Source of the DNA: Spisula solida
Taxonomy: Eukaryota > Mollusca > Bivalvia > Venerida > Mactridae
Direction of reading: 5' to 3'
Assembly (NCBI GenBank): GCA_947247005.1
Contig: OX365944.1
Coordinates: 5,468,501 to 5,532,500, forward strand
DNA: 64,000 nucleotides
Below, in pieces: positions 1 to 12,180 of this stretch. Within the stretch, counting starts at the first letter, position 1; each line of letters begins with the position of its first letter. Below the pieces are notes generated by a model. It saw only the letters and a list, made by a program, of their open reading frames with translations, was not told the DNA's origin and made no database searches. Both the position numbers and the translations under genes were made by a program.

Positions 1-51
1 CAATGATTCTCACTTGTAGTTATTGCTACATGCTTGTACATTGTTTTACAG

Positions 52-3000
52 ATGGCTCAATGAAATGGAGACATGATTTGATGTCACAAGCCGCAGCAAG
101 CTTCAGACGGAGACAGTCAGAACGTATTAACTACAGAAAACTCATCTATGGCAAAGGTTAGTTATAGTAATTGGTTTGTGTTGATTTAAGCGGGACATTC
201 CTAGGGGGTGGAACTAGATGGTAAATTTGAAAATTACCCATATTTTATCCAAAAAACTTATTATGTGAAAAGAAATTGACCCTCCTGTCATATTCGTTAC
301 GGTCTTTGCATATTTCTTGAATCAAAGGGTCTAGTCCCTTGATTGTATTGTAGCATGTGGCTCCATTTTGGATTAGGGATCTATGGAGTAAAGGGTCAAG
401 TATAGTAGTTTATAATAGGAAACTTGTGTGGTATATTTAGGGGATAATATTACAGACCTCTGCAAAATTAAGAAAGTTAGTCAGATATTTCAATGGACTT
501 AGACTGAAAATCTGTCAAACAGAGCAAAAAGTAGAGTTGTCATTGATAGAATCAATATTGATGTATCAATGATATTTTTTAGCCGTTCGATTAACGATTC
601 ACATTTTGAAATATCGATACATTGGTTCTATTGGTAAATGAATGAAACCCAAAATCCTCATTTTCCTGCACAAAACATTTTGTTTGTTAAAATGGAAGTT
701 CACAGATTGTCAAAATGGGTCAAGTCTAAACTCAGACCAAAGGTGCTATTTTCAAAAGCTGAATCTATACCCAACAAATACACTGTGTAGAATGGCTAAA
801 TATTAGAAAATAAGTGTATCATGACTGATGGGCCTGTATTTTGTTCGTCTAAATGATTGTGTAAATCGGTGTATCGTTGATACTAGTGTTCGGACAGAAT
901 GGTCGATACGCCAAATTAATGACAGCTCTAGCTAAAAGTATGTAGACCTACAACCAAAATGGACTGTCTAAATCCGATTTTATTTCCTGAAGTCTTGATT
1001 TTAATGATGATGTTGATTAATATTAATTAATGTTGCAGGTGATGAGAATGATGATGCCGTGGGTGATGAAGAGGAGGAAGATGAGATCGGTGGATTGTTC
1101 CGGGTACTGAAAGAGAAGAGTGAAGCTAGTTCTAAGGACCGAGCGGCCATCAATAGTACAGATTGTACCAAATGTCAGACACATTCCCTCACCTCCATCG
1201 ATATAGAAAGTGTATGTATTTTCCGTCTTTTCTTCATTTGAGCTGTAACTTTTGTTTTGGTTAAATTTCGGCACAGTGATTAATATGTTGATATGCCATG
1301 ATATATAGCATATTAAGATCAAATGTAATACTTCAATAGAAAATACATACTCTGGCTAACTTGGTTGGAAGCAGTGTAACTAACAAAATGGTTTAATATG
1401 GACTACGTGAATAAGTAAATAACTTTCATGTATATATAGTAACCAATTGTTGCCTTATCACTATTTATATTTTTTCAGATCCGCGAGTTAATAGCAGATT
1501 GTTTTGTCACTGGTAAATGGGATGAAAATGAAGACGCAGAAGCTTTACTACAAAAAGATGGTGAGTACTGTATAAGCGGATATTTCTGCTGGTCGAAAAG
1601 TCAGAAAATTGTGAATTTCTAACATTTAACATACAAAAAGTGAGCAATTTGTTAATTTCTTTGCAGGCCAAAATTTACGTTAGCGGAAATGTTAACTAGT
1701 TTTGTAAATTTGTGAAATTGTATTAAACTGAACAAATTTTAAAAGTCAATTAATACTACAGTATTTGGTGATAAAAAAAGTTTAACTGTATTCATAATTA
1801 CATCCTGGGTGGCACATTGGTCGAATCGATAACGCTCTCGACTACCGATCAAGAGATCCCTGGCTGATTGTCTTGCTCATATAGTGTGCTGTACACTGGG
1901 CATGTGAAAGAACCATTCTGTTCGGAATGAGCTAGAGTATCGGACCTAGATTCCTTGTGTCACACCACTCCTCTTCCCTCAAAGTTGGAGGTCATTGGTC
2001 AATCTGGCATTGAAAAAAGCAAATCACTTACTACAGTTTCGGGACTCAGATTTCATTCCTATTAGATGATCTAGATTGAATATGTTAACTTTATGAATAT
2101 ATTGCTATTAGATGATCTGTATGGAGATTTTGAAGACCTGGAGACTGGTGAGAAGCATGCTGGGACATCTGATACACACGATGATGTGATGGAAGACGAT
2201 GCTGAAGCTGATGATGATGAGGAAGATAACGAGAAACAACCTGAAGGTTTGAAAATTGCGTATTTAACAAAGCAATAATCTTTTTCATACACAATTGACA
2301 TTGTACTGTAGCAGAGATCAATGTTTAAACTAAGTACTGTAAACCAAGAAATTATTTGCGTGTTTAGTTTCGCGGAGTTCGCGAGCCGTAGAATTTTGCG
2401 AACAATTTTGCGAATTTAAGTCGCTGCGAGAGTGCTAAAAACATTATTATGGGCATTACAGGAAACTTAAAAATGCGAAAATTTGTAGTCGCGAATATGC
2501 TGACGATCAGCAAAATGCGAAAGTTAGTACATGTATTTGCAAAAGTAAATTGGTTTACAGTAAAATTCTTTAATGACAACTGTCGTATTGTCAATTGAAC
2601 TTAAAACAAACGAAGGTGAGAATTGTCATGGGTGCAAGTTTTAAGAAATATACCTAAACATGAGGTTAATACACAACACAGACGGGCAGGGAGGTGATAA
2701 TCCACCTGGAAAATGAATAATCACATTGAGGGCTTCAGCCTAAGGGTGTTTATTCATCCCAGTAGAGTATCACCTCCTGGCCAGACTCTGAGGTTTATCA
2801 AAGTCTTTAATACAATAGTTTAATTTTGAATTGATATTTACTTCAACGAAAATTCTAAATGTTTGTGGAATTTTCTAAAAAATATGTGTAACACAGTATA
2901 CTGTATACTAGTATGCTATTTCAAGGTAACGAGAGCTGACTGTGAACTTATTTCACGTGATTTAGTGGTAGAATTTCACAAAATTAAAACACTGTGCTAA

Positions 3001-6000
3001 AATCATTAATATGGACATTGCAGGAAACTTAAAAACGCAAAAATTTGTCATCGCGAATATGCCTACGATCAGCAAAACTCGAATGTTAGTATTTGCGAAA
3101 GTAAATTGGTATACAGTATTTGATTTATAATCATGTATTTTGTTGTTACAGAAGTAAAGAAGAAGAAAGCAGATATGACATCGGATGAAAGGAGGGAGGA
3201 GAAGAAGAGGAAGTTAAAGGAAATGTTTGATACACAGTATGATATGAAAGGTGATACTGAGTTCTATGATAACTGGAAGGAAGAACTCAATCAACAAGCT
3301 AAGGTATGTGTTGCCTAGCAACCAGAGAAAGCAACTTGTTCCTAGCTTCTGTAAGATTAACCTATGAATTACAGTAACAGTTCAATTACAAAAGGCCACC
3401 CTACAAATTTCATTGTAACCTCTAACATCCACCCTACCACCTACAGTAAAAAGATAGAACAAAGCAAATTGGGAAGGCAACACTCGACAGAAACAGGGAA
3501 GCCTCAATAAGGAACTCAAAAAAGAAAGTTACCGACCATAAGCAAACGTCACAATAACAAACAAACACAAACAGGAAAAAATTACAGCACATAAACTTGA
3601 ACATTATATATTGTAAAACATGCTCTGAATGGTCAAGTGGTCTGATTGAAATTCTGTAAACCAAGAAATTGTTTCGCGTGATTTAGTTTCATGGAGTTCG
3701 GGAGTGGTAGAATTTCACAAAATTAAGTCACTGAGAAAATGCTAAAAACGCGAAAGTTTGTAGTCGCGAATATGCCGACGATCAGCAAAATGCGAAAGTT
3801 AGCATTTGTGAAAGTAAATTGGCTCACTATGACATATTTCTGTAATCTTGACAGTTTTATTGCACTGGTATATGTATTGTATATTTTAGATGAATCGTTC
3901 AATGTTTGAAGATATGGATGATGAGACGAGAGTACAGTATGAAGGTTTTAGACCAGGAATGTATGTACGTGTAGAGATACAGGGTGTACCGTGTGAATTT
4001 GTCACAAACTTTGATGCCACATATCCTGTGATACTGGGTGGATTGTTAAGTGTAGAAAGTAATGTAGGATACGTACAGGTGGGTACAACTTTGTTATCAA
4101 ATAGTATTTCATTTACACCTAATATTCCTACCATAACCAAGTTTTCAAACCATCTCCTTGAGTCTGCTGAATCCTGGTTTCAATTGCAACACAAAATTCT
4201 GAACTGCACAGTCATTCTGTGTGATTAGTGTTAAAAAGACCCTGCCCTGCGTTAAACAAATATTTATGTGACGCTTGTTCGTACCTAGGTTAGAAACGTG
4301 CGTCATGTAAATATTTGTTGAACGCAGGGCTGATCTCTTTCAATTTCAATATCTCAATATGAGCTACCCAGTAATTCTCAGCTCAAATGTTGTCTCTAAT
4401 CATTAAATATGTTCTCATTTAAGATCAGACAAAATCAGTAATACGAATCAAAAACATTATGCTGAGTTTAGTAACATTTAAAGATCTCCAACGATGTGTA
4501 TTAAACGATTAATTACGTTATTCCTATTGTTCACTTCCAATTGGTAATTGTATATAACTTTAAACTTCATGATTACACTGTGTAATCATTTATTTAATTA
4601 CATGGTTTAGGTGAAACATGAAATTAAATGCACCATTAATTTCTATTGGATGGTGCTGTTTAGTTTGAACACTCTATTGTTTCTTTCCTATTTTACATAC
4701 TATTTTATTTGTTTCCAGACTCGAATGAAGAAACATAGATGGCACAAGAAAATTTTGAAAAATAAGAATCCATTAATTATCTCCCTTGGTTGGAGAAGGT
4801 TCCAGAGTATACCTCTGTACTTTATACAAGACCACAATATGAGAAATAGAATGTTGAAATACACACCACAACATTTACATTGTCACTCTACATTCTGGGG
4901 TAAGTTTATCATAGAATACAATCATACACCTTGGTACTGTTTTATCAAAGCGCTTACAGATATCTTAAACTTATGTTCAAATTTAAATTGTTTATAATTC
5001 TTTAACAACTGCAAGTTAGGTACAAATGCAGTTTGTAGGAATTCATTTATAAGTATAACTGAATCTTTATTAGTTTTGTAGCTCTATTTACCACTTTACG
5101 GTTGTCAAAGAATTTAAATTTGATTGTAAATTTACAGTTTTCGAAAGTGCTTTGATAAAACAGTACCCTGGTGGTTATATAATGTAGATTGAATCAGTTC
5201 TTTTCATGGGTATTCAATCTTGTAGATATTTTATAAAATTTGAATATGTTGATTTGATGGGTTGTAAATTTATGACTTTAAAATAAACTCCTTAAATTTC
5301 ATGTATTTAACACTAGAGTCCATTCACAAAAATTTATCCCTGATATTTATAATATAATGTATATTTTCAGGACCTATAACACCTCAAGGTACAGGATTGT
5401 TAGCTGTGGAAAATGTTGCTGATACAACAGTAAGTAGTGTAACTTGGTACTATACCCAACCCCTTCGTTTCCTGTCTCATATAAATGGGGGTATGCTGCT
5501 TTGCACATCTCTGTCTGTCTTGTTTGTTGCCATGGTTATTCGGTTTCATCAGGTGTTACACGTTGTTTGAACTAATTCTTTATTTAAGGCAGACTGTTGA
5601 TCCTGTTTTCCTGCTACATTGTATCATTTATCAACCAGTTCTAATTTCATGGACGAATTTGTGGACATGTGAAATACTTAAACATAGGCCAATGTCTCAG
5701 AAGAACACACCCTACCTAACCTGGGAATTGAACTTTGATCTGAAAGGGTAACCAATTAACTTAGATCTGTCTGGGTGACCAAATAAGCATGAATAATCTT
5801 GGCTGCTGGCAGCTGGTTGTTCTTGATGAGTTCTACTTCTGGTTATTATAACTCTGTCTGGTCATATTTGTGTTGTGTTTCTATTATCAGGCTGATTTCC
5901 GTATAGCAGCCACTGGCGTAGTGTTAGAGTTAGACAAATCACAACAAATCATGAAGAAGTTAAAACTCACTGGTAATCCTCAGAAAATATACAAGAAAAC

Positions 6001-8331
6001 AGCTTTTGTGGAGGTAAGTTACTTTTGTTTTTGTGATATTCTATGTCAGTTATTGTTTTCAATGTTTTTATTTCGCTACAATTCGCGAATAGAGTTTCAC
6101 AAATTACATAAAAAACATAAAAGCCTGTCATGGAAACAAATTCATGAAATAAGTAAAACTTTATTGGGAGATGAACCTTACGAAGTCAGTATGTTGCATT
6201 GATCTTCAGAAATGACAAATTGGTTACATATTGAGTAAACATGTTTTACCAATATCATTAAAATTTATTTTTATGCCCCCTTATCATTGATCACAAACAT
6301 ATTTGTGTCGTCTATCTGTTACATGTTTTGTCGGAAACAAAATTTGAAATGCGGTGAAATTTCACCTTTCTTGTGTTGTTTATTGCAGGGCATGTTTAAC
6401 TCAGCTCTAGAAGTTGCTAAGTTTGAAGGTGCTAGTGTCCGTACAGTGAGTGGTGTCAGAGGTCAGATTAAGAAAGCTGCTAAAACACCTGAAGGAGCAT
6501 TTAGAGCAACGTTTGAAGATAGAATATTAATTAGTGGTAACATTACTGAACTTATATTGATATTACCTAGTGATAACAATGTTTATACATGAAATCAAGT
6601 CATATAAATCGGGTTCGATCCCAGGCTGTGTCATACCGAAGACGTAATAGAAATGGTATGAGAAATTTCCTTGCTAGACGCTCAGCATAAAAGGGAAACT
6701 GGCTTCTCTTCTCTCATACCCTCGTGGCAATGAGGAACATCAGGAATAAGGTGTCGAGTGATTAATATAAGTTTGAAAAACTTTTTTCACAATCAACCTT
6801 AAATAAATTAGTATAAAATAAGTCATATTTTACTTTTTATGCACTTCCCAAATAGATTATAGATTTCAGCATTGAGTATTGTTGCTGTGTCAGTGGAAAC
6901 CAAACAACAACATAATACTAACGTCCTTCTACAGTCATCATACAACTTCTCCACATGTGGAGGACATGGTCATAGCTAATATCATGAAAGATAACAAACT
7001 CATATCTACAAGATGGCAACCTAGCTAGTTGGACAACTGTTATTGATGTTATAGCATTGAATTTCATAGTGTTTCAATACGTATATTGCAGATATTGTAT
7101 TTTTGCGGACATGGTATCCTGTTGAAGTACCCCAGTTCTACAACCCTGTAACTACCTTACTCCTACCTCAGAGTCAGAAACAAGGCTGGACTGGTCTCAA
7201 AACTATGGGACAGTTACATAGAGAAAAACATACAAAACCAACCTTCTCAGATGATTCTGTTTATAAGGTAACTTGTATTACTGTTATTTTACAGGGTCAT
7301 AGTCTTACTAAGTTTTTCAAATAATTACTGGAAAAAATATGATAATGCCTTGAAAAGTATGTACATGTAGTAAATAATTGTGAAAAACTCTGCAAAGATA
7401 TGGGTAAATAATGCTGAAACATCTTCATAAGCTTTAATGAGTTGAACAACCGAAGAATAAAACAACACAGAGAAGAGTTTACTACCAAACTTGGAGTGAT
7501 GGAAACTAATATAAATGTCAAAGCGATATAAATAAAAGAGAGCATTTTGCATTGATATCTGTTTGTATTCACAATATTTTTTTGGTATTTCAGAAAATTG
7601 AACGCAAGGGCAAAAGTTATGCTCCACTGTCAGTACCCAAAGCATTACAGAAAATGTTACCATTTAAAGATACACCAAAGTCCTTGGTGGAAAAGAAAGA
7701 AACTGTAAAGCGTGTAGCAATAATAAGGGAACCACATGAAGCCAAGGTCAGTATCAGTCTTCTATATTTGGATATTTAACCTCGTATCCATGGAAATGCT
7801 CCATGCACATGCCCTGTCTCCATGGCAATAAATTGTGACATGTTTTCCTGATTTCAGTTTGACTGAGACAGTCCAAAGTGCATGGTCATTCATTTTTTTC
7901 CTTGCAAAATTAGCCAATGACCTACCACTTTGAGCTTTTTCAAAATAAACTCCTTTGATTCTTTAACGTGCCCAGTGTACTGCACCGATACTGCCCCTGG
8001 GTTACCAATCAGTTCTTCTCTAGTTGTGTAGGAAACACATTTCAGAAATAGGGTTAACTTTTTATCTTCAAATGTATGTATTGTAAATTAATAACAAGTT
8101 GTAATCTTTCTTCAACAGATTGCCAAGATGGTGACTATGTTGAAATCAGTACATGAACATAAGAAGAGAACAGAACATGCTCAAATGCGTGAACGGGCTC
8201 AGAAACATCAGAAAGAGAAAATGAAAGTTAACAAAGTGAAACAACAGAAACATAAGGAAATAAAGAAAAATGTGTTCAGAATGCTTGGGAAAATGGAGAA
8301 AAGAAAAAACAATAGAGACAAATTTGACTGA
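52..8331 (+). CDS. BMS1: BMS1 ribosome biogenesis GTPase, C-terminal half (13 exons, 5' part outside window)
   Basis: Exons: 52-156, 1039-1211, 1479-1560, 2112-2246, 3152-3303, 3890-4078, 4719-4899, 5371-5429, 5891-6013, 6389-6536, 7092-7267, 7594-7746, 8119-8331 (TGA 8329-8331). All have AG/GT borders and phases that join without a break, giving about 629 residues. Family landmarks seen: [160 protein letters not shown] and a basic lysine-rich tail. Known role: nucleolar GTPase of the SSU processome that works with Rcl1 in 18S rRNA maturation. The GTPase domain is encoded left of the window. The part here covers the acidic linker and the conserved C-terminal domain. Vertebrate BMS1 is about 1280 residues, so roughly half is present. 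Introns carry several MITE and SINE copies. Confidence 0.97.
533..929. mobile_element. MITE-like element, family A copy 1 (BMS1 intron)
   Basis: About 400 bp bounded by inverted ends (left AGAGTTGTCATTGAT, right ATGACAGCTCT). It is recognisably the same sequence as 45491-45861, sharing internal stretches such as CAAAAGCTGAATCTATACCC and ATCATGACTGATGGGCCTGT. Both copies are flanked by bases compatible with a TA target duplication. No coding capacity is visible. Confidence 0.75.
1803..2045 (+). mobile_element. SINE-like repeat, family S2 copy 1
   Basis: A dispersed repeat containing GATCAAGAGATCCCTGG, a GTGCTGTACACTGGGCA-type block, GATTCCTTGTGTCACACCAC and AAAGTTGGAGGTCATTGG. The same ordered blocks occur near 7800-8060 (opposite strand), 23106-23420, 30505-30780 and 39962-40290. 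It lies in a BMS1 intron. The best-preserved head, at 23106, looks tRNA-derived, which is why this is called SINE-like. Confidence 0.65.
2335..2562. mobile_element. MITE, family B (TACTGTAAACCAA ends), copy 1
   Basis: Starts TACTGTAAACCAA and ends TTGGTTTACAGTA, a clean terminal inverted repeat. The interior is rich in GCGAA/TTCGC words. Related copies lie at 2898-3118, 3653-3830 and, inverted and partial, 54083-54205. BMS1 intron. Confidence 0.8.
2898..3118. mobile_element. MITE, family B, copy 2 (diverged left end)
   Basis: The right half matches copy 1 closely (AGGAAACTTAAAAACGC, ATATGCCTACGATCAGCAAA, AAATTGGTATACAGTA). The left end reads ATACTGTATACT and is diverged. It ends about 33 bp before BMS1 exon 3152-3303, so it forms part of the sequence just upstream of that acceptor. 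Confidence 0.7.
3653..3830. mobile_element. MITE, family B, copy 3
   Basis: Begins TCTGTAAACCAAGAAATTG and continues with the family core (AATATGCCGACGATCAGCAA, AAATGCGAAAGTTAGCA), ending AAGTAAATTGGCTCAC. The right terminus is degraded. It sits between BMS1 exons 3152-3303 and 3890-4078. Confidence 0.72.
4244..4330. repeat. Long hairpin / small palindromic element
   Basis: Imperfect inverted repeat with arms of about 30 bp: the left starts GCCCTGCGTTAAACAAATAT and the right ends AATATTTGTTGAACGCAGGG plus C. The loop is about 25 bp. BMS1 intron. Probably a tiny fold-back MITE. No second copy was seen in the window. Confidence 0.7.
4933..5168. mobile_element. MITE, family C (GGTACTGTTTTATCAAAGC ends), copy 1
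   Basis: The left end GGTACTGTTTTATCAAAGCG mirrors the right end GTGCTTTGATAAAACAGTAC. A second, more diverged copy is at 10247-10450, and a fragment of an end lies near 58380-58410. AT-rich and non-coding. BMS1 intron. Confidence 0.8.
6032..6238. mobile_element. MITE-like repeat, family F copy 1
   Basis: Starts about 20 bp after BMS1 exon 5891-6013. It shares the ordered blocks ATGTCAGTTATT, CAATGTTT, CGCGAATAG/CATGAATAG and AAATTGGTTAC with 40744-40925 in a CEP131 intron. Terminal repeats are weak, so the boundaries are approximate. Confidence 0.5.
6609..6790 (+). mobile_element. SINE, family S1 copy 1
   Basis: Contains a pol III B-box-like GGTTCGATCCC at 6612-6622. The conserved body follows: CTTGCTAGACGCTCAGCATA, GGCTTCTCTTCTCTCATACC, CTCGTGGCAATGAGGAACAT, GTGATTAATATAAGTTTG. 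Other copies: 9335-9700, 22858-22990, 42911-43138 (-), 43757-43990 (-) and 56715-56860. BMS1 intron. Confidence 0.7.
7800..8060 (-). mobile_element. SINE-like repeat, family S2 copy 2 (inverted)
   Basis: On the - strand it reads GATTGGTAACCCAGG, a TATCGGTGCAGTACACTGGG block, GCACGTTAAAGAATC and GTAGGTCATTGGCTAATTTTG, then GACTGTCTCAGTCAAAC. This is the same order as the copy at 23106-23420. It lies in the last BMS1 intron. Confidence 0.6.
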
Positions 8332-9334
8332 TTATTGTATAGCCATGTTAAATAGTAATATTACGTACTGAAAGCATTGTCAGGGGTTTGTTTCATTGCG
8401 GGTTGAATGTGACGAGTCATTTTGATAAATTTGTGATGGATTTTACCGTTTTATTGCTAAAACACCTGTTCTACACAAATTTGACCCTTTAGGCAGAATA
8501 CAGACGATAAAATTTGGGTTTTTGGAACTTCAGAAGTCAAAGGGATAAATGCAGACCCTGAGTGTACATATATAGTTGGTGTAATAATGACAGGTCCTTT
8601 CAAGCTGATTACTGCTTCAAGTTTTTGAAATCAAAGTGTTCAAACTCGGACTGACTTGTGGGGGTTAGCTAACTTTCAGATCCTCAAGTGTTGGCACTCT
8701 CAAGAAATTCTATCGTATTAACCCTTTATTTCTTAGACACATCAATGCATGCCCCAATTGCTTTCCAATTAAAACTATAGAGAGGAGGCAATCCAGTTAA
8801 GGGAATGGACTTTTATAAGACAACTTGTCTAGGGAGATCACTCCTGGTAATTATCACAAAAAGCTGCACATGAGATTTGTATAAATTCTAGCTCATCCAT
8901 TATCAGAAAAGTATAGGGTGATATGGAGGAAAGGAATTCAGTCAGTTGTTTTTGGTACACACCAGTGCACACCTTCAAGCTTACATAAGATAGGACAGGA
9001 AAGAGTTGTCTCACTTACTTGAATCAGCATTTGCATACATGTATTAAACTCATTTGTTCATGAAATTATTACATTGTGATGAACTACAACATGAAATGAA
9101 ATTAAAAAACTAAATGATATTCTGTTATCTTGTGAAATTGATCCTAAAAAATCTTACTAGTAATTTACATGTTTTGAATTCTAGTTACAGAAAAAAAATG
9201 TAAACAGAATTTTATATTCAAGAAAGTTTCACTTTCTCAGTTATAAGTTTTACTTGTACTGACATATTGGCTGGCTGTTTGTAGTCATAGTGCTATTAAA
9301 ACCAAACCAGGTCTGGTTGTCAAACAACTGCCTC

Positions 9335-9700
9335 TATAAATTATCGGTAGAGCATCCAATTTGAGTGTGAGGAGGTCTGAGGTGATTATCGGTAGAGAAT
9401 CCAATTTGAGTGTGCGGAGGTCTGAGGTGATTATCAGAAGAGCATCCAATTTGAGTGTGCGGAGGTCTGAGGTGAGTATCGGTAGAGCATCCAATTTGCT
9501 TTTGTCTGAGGTTTGCTATGTGGTTGATCATGCCAAAGATGAAATAAAATTGTACCAGTATTTCCTATGCTTGATGTCAAGAAGTGTAAAGGGAAAACTG
9601 ACTTCTCTTCTCTAAAACCCTTGTGGCAATGGATACCATCAGGAATGAGGTGAGGGAAGTGATTAATATAAGTCGTAGAACTCTTACAATTGACCAAAAA
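9335..9700 (+). mobile_element. SINE family S1 copy with internally amplified 45-bp head
   Basis: Three to four tandem 45-bp units lie at 9340-9500 (core ATCGGTAGAGCATCCAATTT, then GAGTGTGCGGAGGTCTGAGG). The S1 body follows (ACTTCTCTTCTCTAAAACCC, TTGTGGCAATGGATACCATC, GTGATTAATATAAGTCG). The unit resembles the A-box part of a tRNA-derived SINE head (GGTAGAGC followed by GAGGTCTGAGGT). Open frames across it on both strands come from the 45-bp periodicity. Confidence 0.65.
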
Positions 9701-10246
9701 TTAATAAATTTGTATAGACTAAACAATATGCTGGAGTATATAAAAATATGGCCACAATGTGAAAATTGAGACAAAATGATATGATTTATGAAAGACGCCT
9801 TAAAAGCAAGGACAGTACTTGATTGTAAATTACATTGATACACATATCACATAATTACTGCATAGAATAGAGCTGCAGAAGTAGTTGGTGCACTGGATTT
9901 GTAATCTGGTGTCAATTCCTGGTCCATCTGAGAAATTAAATTGATGTCAATTTTCCTTAACATGTGGAGTGGTTCCTGATGGAAGGGTAAGTACAGACCT
10001 GGAAAAGATTTTTGGTCTATTGGCCATTGATTTGCTCCCAATTTCCATGAGACTTGGTTAGAACAATTGCCTTAAGGCTTGGATGATTTAGAAGCTGGGT
10101 CTTTTGAATTCAGTAGTTCAATCAGAAGTAAATGCTTAAGAACACTAGTAGACTACTAAGACAAAACTAGTGAAAAAATAAAGAAATTTTCAGAATTCAT
10201 CATTATGTCACTTGACCCAGCTCCATATCCCATACTACATCAGGTT

Positions 10247-10450
10247 AGTGTTTTATCAAAGCACTTACAGAAAGCGTAAAACTTACGATCAAATTTAAAT
10301 TATAATTTGAAGTGAAGTTAGTGGGAGTGGGTCTGCAATACTAATAATGATTCAGGTAATGAACTCCTACAGACCGTATCTGTCTCTAATTTTCAGTTGT
10401 TAATGAATTATAAAATTTTTAAGATTTTCGTGCTTTAATAAAACAGTACC
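10247..10450. mobile_element. MITE, family C copy 2
   Basis: The left end GTGTTTTATCAAAGCACTTA matches 4933-5168 and the right end reads GTGCTTTAATAAAACAGTACC. It shares the internal AATTTAAATT and GTGAAGTTAG-like blocks. Intergenic. Confidence 0.7.
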
Positions 10451-10801
10451 CAAGCCTACAGGTGAGTGACCTAGAGCCCAGGGGCCTTTGCTCTTGTAAC
10501 TGTGCAGACTTTTCTGTTAAATTAACTATTTTGTATTTTATGTTTATTAAATTTCAAAAATTATGGTTAGATATTACTTATTATATTTAAAGTAATATTC
10601 AAAGAAATAAACTTGTGTAGCTTATTAATATTTTATCTATCTTTCATGATATGACCCAACTTCCTTTCGTCTGTAAAACCATGACGGTTTATTTTTAATT
10701 AACGTGCTTGGTAAAACGTTTTACAATTGGAAATTTTGTTTATAACCACAATAGCCAGGTGCATATCTGTGTTAACTGTTTTTGTTTACTTATATCAAAG
10801 A

Positions 10802-11777
10802 CATAGGCGGATCCAAGGGGGGGCGGACCTGGCGTACGCCCCCCCTAAAATCGCCGGAGCCTAGGTAATTTATCATATTTAGTATGTAAGAACAATATAG
10901 ATATTCAATTTTTTTTCGCTCGCTTCGCTCGTGTCAATAAAACAATAGTTAATTCATGGATTTTAAAGTGAACCTAATGCTGTATGCAAAAAAAACAAGA
11001 TATGGGACTGATTGGTAGCATGGTGCCAAACATCGGCTGCAAAGATCCCGAGATTCTTGCACATCAAAAATGTCTGATAAGTCATAAAAGATTAGTACAG
11101 CTGACGAATCCCGTGGTACTTTTAAAAAAGTCACGAGACAGAAAGTCACTGGACCCCTTAGTCGCCGGATTCCAAGTATTTGACATTTCCACTTAAACAA
11201 GTAGACATTAAATTTTTTCTTTGTGACGTATTCACAGCAGCTTTATATCAGTGAATATTATCCAGTCGAGTATCGTTAGTCCTGGCTACGATAAACAACG
11301 ATTTTTCTTGCTCGCTTCGCTCGCTGTAGAACTACGTAAATTCAAAGACTTTTTTCGATTTACCAATGAGTTTGTTGGGTATGCTGCTCAGATAAACACT
11401 GATTTTTTTTCCAATTCTTACAATTACTATATCATTGAATATTACCAAGTAATAAGGATGTGGTGTATGCTGCTGAAATAGATAATTGCATTTTTTCTTA
11501 TTCGCTGCGCTCGCACAACCACTATCAGTTAACTTTGTCAAGTAGGGAATGAGTATGAGGGATATGCTGCTCAAATAAATAATGCATATATTTTTGCTCA
11601 CCTTGCTGTCACATTAACTTTATTAATGAATTTTATAAGATAAAGAACGAAATTGTGTGGAATACTTCTCAAAGATACGTTTTTTTCTAGCGCGTATCGC
11701 GCACAAATTTTCTTGAGGGGGGATATCAATACATGAATGTACGCCCCCCCTAACGCAAAATCCTGGATCCGCCCCTG
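10802..11777. mobile_element. Non-autonomous DNA transposon-like element with GGCGGATCC inverted ends
   Basis: The left end CATAGGCGGATCC and the right end GGATCCGCCCCTG form a terminal inverted repeat. The 5-bp direct repeat AAAGA lies on each side (10797-10801 and 11778-11782), as expected of a target duplication. Sub-terminal GTACGCCCCCCCTAA-type blocks occur at both ends. The interior has degenerate repeats built on TATGCTGCTCAGATAAA followed by a T run and TTCGCTCGCTTCGCTCG-like words near 10916, 11310, 11500 and 11690. No transposase is seen. Confidence 0.8.
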
Positions 11778-12180
11778 AAAGATTTAAAATTATTATTATA
11801 TCTAATACACTAATAAAGAAATACACTTAAATCTTTGAGAAGCTAATTAAACATCGTTCTCATTATTTTACTTCAACTGTCCAATGTTCATTTTAAGAGC
11901 CTATTTATACATTTAATAATTCTCCCTGCTTTAAATTGTCTCAATATTCCGGGATTCCCCCACCCCATTAACAATCCTTTGTATATCTTTTTTTCTGCAT
12001 TTTTCTTGTAAGTTCTTTATTAATATCATTTAGTTTGTCAACAAATACGTCAATTACTTGGACCGTCCCATTTAGCCCGAGGACGAAATGACGACCAATT
12101 TTGTCCATTTCGTATTTTAGTCATACCGATTTTTACGCTGTGTTATTATTACGGACACCGCATACGTGAAATGTTGTGAA

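Larger units (their letters stand above)
8332..10801. other. BMS1 3' flank: untranslated and intergenic sequence
   Basis: No exon is recognised after the BMS1 stop. 8332-9330 is unremarkable AT-rich sequence likely to include the BMS1 3' UTR. No strong AATAAA is seen immediately downstream; the first hexamers noted are near 9543 and 10607. The remainder holds the SINE at 9335-9700 and the MITE at 10247-10450. Confidence 0.5.

Noticed and set aside
10984..11196. 70-83-codon frames on both strands inside the 10.8-kb element
   Set aside because: No transposase motif. The frames overlap each other and look like chance within a non-autonomous element.
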